64,000 nt of DNA from NCBI GenBank assembly GCA_030696345.1, contig JAUYSK010000023.1, forward strand, positions 1-64,000, written 5' to 3'. Shown piece after piece: positions 20,644-27,703 of the stretch. The notes below the pieces were generated by a model, which saw nothing but the letters and a program-made list of their open reading frames with translations, was not told the origin of the DNA and ran no database searches. The position numbers and the translations under genes are program-made. Source of the DNA: Azonexus sp. GTDB lineage: Bacteria; Pseudomonadota; Gammaproteobacteria; Burkholderiales; Rhodocyclaceae. Each line of letters begins with the position of its first letter. Within the stretch, counting starts at the first letter, position 1.

Positions 20644-21330
20644 ATGGGAATCATGCAGTTCTGGAGCCAAAGCGATTGGGTTATACATTCAGTCGCCATT
20701 CTATTGGGTGCCATGTCCTTGTTGAGTTGGGCAATTATCGGTAGTCGTTTTTTCAGCCAGCTCAAAATCAACCGGAGTATTGAAGCGGCATTCGATGCAT
20801 TCTGGGGGGCACCGAATCTGGAGCGCGGGCTGCAATCGATCAGGGAAAAAGACGCGAGCGGTATTTTTTCAGGCATGGCGGAAACCGCCGTCCATGTTGC
20901 CAAAATGCATGCTCAACAGAAGGAAAAAACCATTGGTGGAGTTATTTCTTCCAGCGAAGTCCTGACCCGCAGCCTGCGGAATTACATGCTCCATGCTCAG
21001 GCCCGCAATGAATCTGGTCTGACGCTCTTGGCCTCAGTTGGCTCCACCTCACCATTTATCGGCTTGTTCGGGACGGTCTGGGGGATCTATCACGCCCTCG
21101 TCGGTCTGGCTGGCGCCACCCAGGTTGTTCTTGACAAGGTCGCCGGCCCGGTCGGCGAAGCCTTGATCATGACAGCCGCTGGCTTGTTCGTTGCGATACC
21201 TGCCGTACTCGCCTACAACGCCCTCAATCGGGCCAATCGGCTGATGGGCACTTACCTCGACGGGTTTGCCTACGATCTGCATTCCTTTCTGACCACCGGC
21301 TCGCGCTATGCGCTGGCTAAAGCTGCCTGA
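20644..21330 (+). CDS. exbB: ExbB/TolQ-family proton channel protein
   Basis: Pentameric inner-membrane proton channel that powers TonB with ExbD. The 228-residue product has an N-terminal membrane helix (VIHSVAILLGAMSLLSWAII), a cytoplasmic region, and two further helices around SVGSTSPFIGLFGTVWGI and GEALIMTAAGLFVAIPAVLAY, the MotA/TolQ/ExbB signature. AGGAG at 20628-20632 supports the ATG at 20644. It lies 19 bases after tonB. Confidence 0.95.
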   Translation: MGIMQFWSQSDWVIHSVAILLGAMSLLSWAIIGSRFFSQLKINRSIEAAFDAFWGAPNLERGLQSIREKDASGIFSGMAETAVHVAKMHAQQKEKTIGGVISSSEVLTRSLRNYMLHAQARNESGLTLLASVGSTSPFIGLFGTVWGIYHALVGLAGATQVVLDKVAGPVGEALIMTAAGLFVAIPAVLAYNALNRANRLMGTYLDGFAYDLHSFLTTGSRYALAKAA

Positions 21331-21339
21331 GGAAATTCC

Positions 21340-21747
21340 ATGTCCTTTGGTTCTTTCGGAGAAAGCCAGAACGCACCGATGGTAGATATCAACACGACGC
21401 CATTGGTGGACGTCATGCTGGTTCTGCTGGTCATCTTCATCATCACCGCACCGCTGTTTCATCAGGCGATCCCGATTGATCTGCCGAAGGTCAGTTCAAC
21501 CAAGCTTGAGGACAAGCCGGAAATAATCCAGTTGGCCATCGACGCACAGGGCTTGGTATTTTGGAATGGTGAGCCGGTTCATCGTTCTGCCCTTGATGCA
21601 CGTTTTGCTGCGTCGAGTTCCCGCGAACCGGAGCTTCATTTGCGTGCCGACCGTGATGTCCGCTACGAGCGCGTAGCCGATGTGATGGCTGCCGCGCACC
21701 GCAACGGGTTGGTCAAGATCGCCTTTGTTACCGATCCAGGCAGGTAA
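21340..21747 (+). CDS. exbD: ExbD/TolR-family biopolymer transport protein
   Basis: Single-pass inner-membrane partner of ExbB. The 135-residue product has the conserved helix VDINTTPLVDVMLVLLVIFI, whose second aspartate is the essential proton-path residue, followed by a periplasmic TolR/ExbD domain (LHLRADRDVRYERVADVMAA). It starts 9 bases after exbB with GAGGAAATTCC upstream. Confidence 0.95.
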   Translation: MSFGSFGESQNAPMVDINTTPLVDVMLVLLVIFIITAPLFHQAIPIDLPKVSSTKLEDKPEIIQLAIDAQGLVFWNGEPVHRSALDARFAASSSREPELHLRADRDVRYERVADVMAAAHRNGLVKIAFVTDPGR

Positions 21748-21825
21748 ATGAATACCCCCCGGTCATATACGGCGTTCCCCACTTAGATGTTTTTCAATAC
21801 AGCAGAGCTTCCAAGGAAGAAATCA

Positions 21826-22713
21826 GTGAAAAAATACAGCAAGCGGATAAAAGGGCTTATTGCTGCTACGTTGATCACAAGCTTGTTTATAGGGCCTGTC
21901 TATTCTCAAGAACACCGTGAGCATGGCTCAGTTTCTGGCGTGGCGTCCCAACCTCCCAGACAGGGTCAGGTTGATGTCGTCGGCTGGACCAAGTTTCCGG
22001 CAATTATTCCTGCAGGTCGAGGCGAGCGCGGTACTGCAGTCCTGACTTCTATTAATAGCAAATCGCCTGAGCTGTCAGCAATCAGTCCTGATACCACCAA
22101 GTCTGCCGCCACCTTTCTTAAAGTAGGAGGTAAATGGACAATCAAGCAGCCGGATGCAGAAGTAGGTGGGTATCACCTGTTGCTGGCGAAAGAAGAGTCT
22201 GCGACTGAAATACGCACTGCGAGCACATTGTGGATGTTCCAGTCTAAACCACAGTCGCCCGAAAAAATGCTTGCGAGTGGCCGTCCCGGTTTGGAGATTC
22301 AGCCACTAAAACTGCCTCAGTTTGGTGGGTTTCGAGAGGGACAAACCGGTGAATTCGTGATCCTGTTTAACGGGATTCCAGTGCCAGATTCCAATCTGAC
22401 AATCGATACCGAGAACGGTACCCACGAAACAGTACTCGCAAACAAAAATGGGGTTGCCCGCGTTCTGTTTCCCCGAGACTTCGATCCGGAAATTATTGAA
22501 AAAGAAGGTGGTGCTGCCCGAACGAGGCGCTCATTCGTTCTAGGTGTCGAGTTGAAACGAAATGGCATACAGCACACGACGGGGCTAAGTCTTCCCTACC
22601 TCCCAGATCTGATGCGAGAACGAAACCTGATGGCAGGAGCTGGCCTGTTTGCCTTCGGGATGTTGTTGGCGACACCAATGCTTCGTCGCAAGAAGGAGAG
22701 CTCCAATGTTTAA
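21826..22713 (+). CDS. Membrane-anchored periplasmic protein, DUF4198-like
   Basis: Role unproven. The 295-residue product has a signal peptide (KGLIAATLITSLFIGPVYSQ, cleavage near residue 28), a short His-containing segment (EHREHGS), a beta-rich middle and a C-terminal membrane helix with a basic tail (about 268-295, ending RRKKESSNV). GQTGEFVILFNGIPVPDSNL resembles DUF4198-type domains, which include periplasmic parts of nickel/cobalt uptake systems; this is resemblance by eye. GTG 21826 is preferred because AAGGAAG precedes it and the signal peptide then starts correctly. ATG 21787 is an alternative. It overlaps the next gene by 8 bases, implying a joint function. Confidence 0.6.
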   Translation: MKKYSKRIKGLIAATLITSLFIGPVYSQEHREHGSVSGVASQPPRQGQVDVVGWTKFPAIIPAGRGERGTAVLTSINSKSPELSAISPDTTKSAATFLKVGGKWTIKQPDAEVGGYHLLLAKEESATEIRTASTLWMFQSKPQSPEKMLASGRPGLEIQPLKLPQFGGFREGQTGEFVILFNGIPVPDSNLTIDTENGTHETVLANKNGVARVLFPRDFDPEIIEKEGGAARTRRSFVLGVELKRNGIQHTTGLSLPYLPDLMRERNLMAGAGLFAFGMLLATPMLRRKKESSNV

Positions 22714-23767
22714 GTCAGTCAAATCGTTGGTTCCAACATTAACCAGATTTCGCGTGCTGATCCAGATCGTCACGCTATTTCTAACGGTATGGGGCAGTGT
22801 CGTTCTTGGTCACTATATGGCGAACAAGATATCGACGGCACTTCCAGCTCTGTCATGTGCGTATGACAAGCAGAACGGGGGCTTCTGCATTCTTGTTCCC
22901 TTGCAACATCAAATGCATCACCGCATTGGCGAGAGTGTTGTCAAAGCCCAAAAAATCGCATTCGAAGTCCTTCTGCCAACCCTGATTTCCATGGGTACTT
23001 TCCTCGCCTTCTTTTTTGTTTTGGGCAAGGCGTTTTGTGGCTGGGTTTGCCCGCTCGGTACGGTACAAGAATGGATCAATAAAATCGGACGACGGCTAGG
23101 GCGTCCACAACATCAGTTGGAAGATAAAAACGCTCGGCGTACCCGTCCTATTAAATGGCTGTTGTTACTAGGACTGGTGTTTTTGATCCCGATACTGGCC
23201 GGAGGCGGTGTAGCGCCTCATTCACTCGGAAATCCTTACTGCGACATCTGCCCTTCGCGCATCGTAACCACACTCCTGACCGCAGATACCGAGGAGCTGG
23301 CCCTAAAAACCCAGAACGGTTTCAGTATGGCCTTGAGCGGTTTTGCCGACATCTTGACCGGCTTTGTACTCGTTGCCGCGCTTGCCATGCGTCAGCCGTT
23401 CTGTCGCATTTGTCCAATGCTGGCCATGAACGCTGTGTTTCGCCATGCCTCGCTAACCCGATTGGTCAAAGTCAGGAGCGAAAAGTGCGAGAAGTGCGGT
23501 ATCTGCACCAAAGCATGCCCGATGGATATCCCGGAAATTCATCATGAAAGTGGCCGCAAGGCGTTCAACGAAGATTGCACGTTGTGTGGGCGCTGTGCGG
23601 AGTTTTGTCCTGACGATGGTGTCATCAGTATCAAATTCGGACCCTGGGCAGTTTTTTCTTCAAGCCGCGAGTACTACAAAAAACGCCTGAAAATGGAAAC
23701 CCCAGAGGGAAATCCAAAGCCAATTAAATTCGTGCGCAAAAACGAGGTGGCAGGGAATGTTTCCTGA
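22706..23767 (+). CDS. Polytopic polyferredoxin, CcoG/NapH/NosR-like
   Basis: Predicted inner-membrane electron-transfer protein of 353 residues. It has several membrane helices and two cysteine motifs of the NapH/CcoG type (CGWVCPLG, and CDICP/CRICP). A cytoplasmic domain follows with two classical [4Fe-4S] sites, CEKCGICTKACP and CTLCGRCAEFCP. CcoG is a cupric reductase in cbb3 oxidase assembly (family knowledge). Here the gene sits in a TonB operon rather than with cco genes, so reduction of an imported metal is the likely job (inference). The ATG at 22706 follows AAGGAGA and overlaps the upstream stop. The stop overlaps the next gene by 11 bases. Confidence 0.8.
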   Translation: MFKSVKSLVPTLTRFRVLIQIVTLFLTVWGSVVLGHYMANKISTALPALSCAYDKQNGGFCILVPLQHQMHHRIGESVVKAQKIAFEVLLPTLISMGTFLAFFFVLGKAFCGWVCPLGTVQEWINKIGRRLGRPQHQLEDKNARRTRPIKWLLLLGLVFLIPILAGGGVAPHSLGNPYCDICPSRIVTTLLTADTEELALKTQNGFSMALSGFADILTGFVLVAALAMRQPFCRICPMLAMNAVFRHASLTRLVKVRSEKCEKCGICTKACPMDIPEIHHESGRKAFNEDCTLCGRCAEFCPDDGVISIKFGPWAVFSSSREYYKKRLKMETPEGNPKPIKFVRKNEVAGNVS

Positions 23768-24527
23768 AGCTGAGGTTTCAGCTTTTTCTGTATTCCTGCT
23801 AGGTCTCTCGCTTGGCCTTACCGCGTGCGCTGTGACTTGCATGCCATTCATTGGTACGTGGGTCTTAGGGCGAGGGGAATCCTTGGGTGGGGCGTTTCGC
23901 GATACAGCCAGTTTCCTTGGCGGTCGGCTCGTCGCCTATGCTTTTCTGGGTGGCATTGCCGGCGCAATGGGTGAATGGTTCGTCAAGGAACTCGCAAGCG
24001 GAACGGGAAATGCCGCAATTGGACTAGTTGCCATCTTTTCCGCTGGCTGGCTGGCTTGGCCGGCCCCAACATCAAGGGCTTGTGGCCTCAAGAGCAAGTT
24101 AAGCGGCCTCTCTCCCTTTCTGCTCGGCGTTGCGCTGACCTTGATTCCCTGTGCTCCTTTGGCCACCTTGCTGGCAACTTCTGCAGCTGGTGGCAGCGTG
24201 GAGCGGGGCGCGCTTCTAGGGCTGGTATTTGGTCTTGGTGCACTGATGACACCGATGTTGGTGCTGATTCCAATGCTGGCCAATTTTGGGCGTCACCTGC
24301 GGCAAGGGCGGGGATGGATTGTTCCGTGGGTGCGTGGAGCCGCTGCTGTGACGCTATTAATTCTGGGAAAAAGCCGGCTTGATTCGCTTGACGACGGAAT
24401 TTTTCCTGCATTGCTTGGTTTGTTTGTGCTGGTCGTGTTTTGGGCGTACTACCGGCATTCAAAAATCAAATCAACCTTCCCAATCGTAACAATATCAATA
24501 GAAAAACTGGCTTCGAATTCTCAATAA
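23757..24527 (+). CDS. DsbD/CcdA-like transmembrane protein
   Basis: A 256-residue protein with about six membrane segments. Two related motifs, LTACAVTCMPFIGTWVLG near residues 21-38 and LIPCAPLATLLATSA near 127-141, match the two transmembrane cysteine regions of DsbD/CcdA, which carry reducing power from cytoplasm to periplasm. It may alternatively be filed under the TauE/SafE or UreH-like superfamily, whose members also occur near CcoG genes. The overlap with the polyferredoxin gene and the 24-base gap to the receptor support one redox-metal module. The specific role is inference. Confidence 0.65.
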   Translation: MFPEAEVSAFSVFLLGLSLGLTACAVTCMPFIGTWVLGRGESLGGAFRDTASFLGGRLVAYAFLGGIAGAMGEWFVKELASGTGNAAIGLVAIFSAGWLAWPAPTSRACGLKSKLSGLSPFLLGVALTLIPCAPLATLLATSAAGGSVERGALLGLVFGLGALMTPMLVLIPMLANFGRHLRQGRGWIVPWVRGAAAVTLLILGKSRLDSLDDGIFPALLGLFVLVVFWAYYRHSKIKSTFPIVTISIEKLASNSQ

Positions 24528-24551
24528 AACTGTAACAGGGGTAATGATTCA

Positions 24552-26774
24552 ATGAGATCAAAAGGAAAAACTACGGGGTGCTGTTTTTTTGGGTTCCTGG
24601 CTGCTGTGGCAGGCCAATCTGTTGGCGCAGCGGATGATGCAACCCAGTTGCCAGAGGTGAAGGTGAGTGCGTCGGCCTTGGAGGATACACAAGGGTATTC
24701 GGCAAAACGTGCCACCAGCGCAACCAAAACTGATACGCCGCTGATGGAAACACCGATTGCCGTTCAGGTGGTGCCACGGGAAGTGATAGACGATAGAAAG
24801 CCAACCTCAATACTTGAAGCCGTCAAGAACGTCAGCGGCATTCAGGCTCCACCCGGTGGCTACTACGATAATTTCTACATTCGGGGCTTTGCGACCGGCA
24901 CCGACACCTACCGGAACGGACTCAAGCTGAATTCGATGCGCGGCGTTCCCGACATGGCTTTTGTGGATCATATCGAGGTGGCGAAAGGGCCAAGCTCGAT
25001 GCTTTATGGTCGCGTTCAACCAGGGGGGCTTGTCAATACCGTTACAAAGCGGCCACAGGCAGAAGCCGCTTATAGCCTGCAACAGCAGTTTGGCAGTTGG
25101 AATACTTTCAGAACTGTCCTTGATGCAACGGGTGCTATCAACTCAGACAACACGCTGATGTACCGTGTCATGGGGGTTTATGACAAGGGTGATTCGTGGG
25201 TTGATTTTCAACATCATGAAAACAAGGCGGGTGCTGCTTATCTCACCTGGATACCATCGTCGCGCTTCGAATTGAACGTGCAGTTGGAAGCCTACGATAA
25301 AAAGCAGGCCAACGTCGCCTATACGGCACAGCAGATACCGGTCATTGGAAATCGGCCGGCGAATCTGCCAAGAAACTGGACCCAGAATGATCCGGTGATG
25401 TGGTCAAACTACCCGGCCACCGAGAAATCGACGCTATTCAGTTATGACTGGACGTTTGCCTTCAACGACAATTGGAAACTGACCAACCGTCTAGGCTATG
25501 CGGATATTGATGACGTTCAGTCCATGATGACGCCCCTGGCGTTCAATGCGGCTACCGGAATGATGACCCGGCGTATCAACTACAACACGGTTCAACGCAA
25601 AGTACTGACGACCAATCTTGATCTGGTTGGCGAATTCGAAACGTGGGGGGTGAAACACAAATTACTGACGGGCTTCGATTACGTTCATCACCGCACGACT
25701 TACAAAGGATATCGCCAGTCGGGTGCCGCTGCGACGCCTGGCGTACCGGCAATCAATATATATAACCCGACCTATGGCAATGTGAATGTTGCGGCTACTG
25801 ACGGGGCGATCAACCCATCGTTGTCGAACATTCTTTACTACCAAAACATGGATGATCGGGGCATCTACGCTCAAGATCAGATCTCGCTCGGCGATCATTT
25901 GGAAGTGCTGCTTGGCGTTCGACGTGACCGGACTTTTGATCCGGTGACGGTGGCCAACAAAGTTGGGACCACCGGCGCCGCGTGCTACCCGAACTGCGAT
26001 GGAACACTCGATCCAAATACCCCCACGGAATACGCAACATCACCACGGGCTGGACTGTTGTACAAAATTTCTGATCAATTCTCCCTCTATGGAAGTTACT
26101 CAAAATCCTTCGGGAGTTCCAATTCTTCGGCACGAACCTTTGATGGCTCACGTCCGCCGCCCCAAATCGGAATTCAATACGAATTGGGTGCAAAGGCAAG
26201 CTTGATGGATAACAAGGTCACTACATCCGTAACTTTGTTTGATCTTTACCAGCGCAATCGCATGACTGCTGATCTGGCGCATGTAGGGTATTCACTTCCC
26301 GTTGGCGAAGTGCGCAGCAAAGGTCTTGAGTTTGATGTTGCCGGACAAGTCACCAAGCATATTAGTGTGATTGGCAGCTATACCTACAATGAAGCGGAGA
26401 TTACCAAGGACAACACAACGGGAGCCAATTCAATTCGTGGAAAGGCTTGGTATGGGGTTCCGAAGAACTCGGCATCAATTTGGGCCAAATATGACACTGC
26501 GCCCGGTTCTGCTGAAGGTTGGGCGATTGGGGCTGGCGCTTACATGAATGGAGAACGCCAAGGAAACAATACAAATACCTTCCAGCTCTCCGGGTATGCC
26601 CGTGTAGATGCCATGGTGTCTTACCGTACCAAGGCCGGTGGTCATCCGATTCGCGCCCAGTTGAATGTTCAGAACTTGTTTGACAAGTGGTACTTTGAAG
26701 CGACCGATGGCGCCACGAATGCTTATTATGGCTCACCGAGAGCATTTACGGGATCTGTCTCTTTGGGGTTCTAA
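24552..26774 (+). CDS. TonB-dependent siderophore-type outer-membrane receptor
   Basis: A 740-residue receptor with a signal peptide (cleavage near VGAA, residue 26-27), a TonB-box-like segment QLPEVKVSA at 32-40, and a plug domain with IAVQVVPREVIDDRKPTSIL, NFYIRGF, and the VDHIEVAKGPSSMLYGR motif. A 22-strand barrel ends in GSVSLGF. The pattern fits the FhuE/FpvA class of ferric-siderophore receptors, but the ligand cannot be read. It is the last gene of the operon, and a strong hairpin follows the stop. CTGTAACAG lies just upstream. Confidence 0.9.
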   Translation: MRSKGKTTGCCFFGFLAAVAGQSVGAADDATQLPEVKVSASALEDTQGYSAKRATSATKTDTPLMETPIAVQVVPREVIDDRKPTSILEAVKNVSGIQAPPGGYYDNFYIRGFATGTDTYRNGLKLNSMRGVPDMAFVDHIEVAKGPSSMLYGRVQPGGLVNTVTKRPQAEAAYSLQQQFGSWNTFRTVLDATGAINSDNTLMYRVMGVYDKGDSWVDFQHHENKAGAAYLTWIPSSRFELNVQLEAYDKKQANVAYTAQQIPVIGNRPANLPRNWTQNDPVMWSNYPATEKSTLFSYDWTFAFNDNWKLTNRLGYADIDDVQSMMTPLAFNAATGMMTRRINYNTVQRKVLTTNLDLVGEFETWGVKHKLLTGFDYVHHRTTYKGYRQSGAAATPGVPAINIYNPTYGNVNVAATDGAINPSLSNILYYQNMDDRGIYAQDQISLGDHLEVLLGVRRDRTFDPVTVANKVGTTGAACYPNCDGTLDPNTPTEYATSPRAGLLYKISDQFSLYGSYSKSFGSSNSSARTFDGSRPPPQIGIQYELGAKASLMDNKVTTSVTLFDLYQRNRMTADLAHVGYSLPVGEVRSKGLEFDVAGQVTKHISVIGSYTYNEAEITKDNTTGANSIRGKAWYGVPKNSASIWAKYDTAPGSAEGWAIGAGAYMNGERQGNNTNTFQLSGYARVDAMVSYRTKAGGHPIRAQLNVQNLFDKWYFEATDGATNAYYGSPRAFTGSVSLGF

Positions 26775-26787
26775 ACTACCGTTCTAC

Positions 26788-26820
26788 GGGGAATACTCAG
26801 GTTGAGTGTTCCCCATTTCC
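26788..26820 (+). terminator. Terminator of the TonB operon
   Basis: GGGGAATACTCA (26788-26799) pairs with TGAGTGTTCCCC (26803-26814) over 12 bases, with one G-T pair and a 3-base loop, followed by ATTTCCT. The T-run is weak, but position and stability fit a terminator. Confidence 0.65.
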
Positions 26821-26833
26821 TACTAAGCAGGCT

Positions 26834-26870
26834 GGCTTCCAGATGTGAATTTCAGCCATATCTGGAAGCC
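26834..26870. terminator. Second hairpin between converging genes
   Basis: GGCTTCCAGAT (26834-26844) is exactly complementary to ATCTGGAAGCC (26860-26870) around a 15-base loop. It lies between the receptor and the oppositely oriented ppsR, five bases beyond the ppsR stop, and may serve either transcript. No T-run is present. Confidence 0.4.
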
Positions 26871-26875
26871 AACTA

Positions 26876-27694
26876 TTAGCGTAGCTTCAATTCCTGCAAA
26901 ATCGTCGTCGAGATCTCTTCAATCGATTTGGTCGAGGAGTCCAACCAGCGGATGCCTTCGCGGCGCATCATTTTTTCGGCTTCGGCAATTTCGTAGCGGC
27001 AGTTGACCAGCGAGGCATATTTGCTGCCTGACATGCGTTCTTCGCGAATCTGGTGCAGGCGGTCGGGCTGGATGGTCAGGCCGAAGAGCTTGCTGCGGTG
27101 TTTTTCGAGGGTGCCGGGCAGGCGGCCTCGGTCAAAGTCTTCCGGGATCAGCGGGAAATTGGCGGCTTTCAGGCCGAACTGCATGGCCAGATAGAGCGAA
27201 GTCGGCGTCTTGCCGCAGCGCGAGACGGCAACGAGGATAACATCGGCCTCGGCCAGGTCGCGGTCGGTGATGCCGTCATCGTGGGCCAGCGTGTAATTGA
27301 TCGACTCGATGCGTTTCTTGTAATCGGAACTGTCAGCGGTGCCATGCGAGCGGCCGACCGTGTGGCTGGACTTGATGCCCAGTTCGGCTTCGAGCGGGGC
27401 GAGGAAGGTTTCGAAGTAGGACAGGCAGAAGGCATCGGCCTGATGCACGATGTTCGCCAGTTCCTGATTGACCAGTGTCGTGAAAACGATCGAGCGCATG
27501 CCGTCGATTTCACCTTGGGCGTTGATGCGGGAAACTGCTTCCTGAGCCTTGGCGATGCTGTCGAGGAAGGGAATGCGGATCTGCTTGAATTCCACATCCT
27601 CGAACTGGGTCAACAGGCTGTGCCCGAGGGCTTCGGCGGTCAGGCCGGTGCCGTCGGAGACGAAAAATATGGAGCGTTTGATGATGGTAGGCAT
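26876..27694 (-). CDS. ppsR: PEP synthase regulatory protein (kinase/pyrophosphorylase)
   Basis: Bifunctional DUF299 enzyme that inactivates PEP synthase by ADP-dependent threonine phosphorylation and reactivates it by phosphorolysis. The 272-residue product has [16 protein letters not shown] near 13-28 and the P-loop [15 protein letters not shown] at 156-170. Its target gene ppsA lies 11 kb away on the other strand. It is 9 bases downstream of ppc and probably cotranscribed, placing control of PEP supply with PEP use. Confidence 0.95.
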   Translation of the reverse strand: MPTIIKRSIFFVSDGTGLTAEALGHSLLTQFEDVEFKQIRIPFLDSIAKAQEAVSRINAQGEIDGMRSIVFTTLVNQELANIVHQADAFCLSYFETFLAPLEAELGIKSSHTVGRSHGTADSSDYKKRIESINYTLAHDDGITDRDLAEADVILVAVSRCGKTPTSLYLAMQFGLKAANFPLIPEDFDRGRLPGTLEKHRSKLFGLTIQPDRLHQIREERMSGSKYASLVNCRYEIAEAEKMMRREGIRWLDSSTKSIEEISTTILQELKLR

Positions 27695-27703
27695 GGCGTA
27701 ATT

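Noticed and set aside
22706..23767. Part of a cbb3 oxidase or periplasmic nitrate reductase cluster
   Set aside because: No ccoN/O/P/S or nap genes lie nearby; all neighbours belong to a TonB operon.
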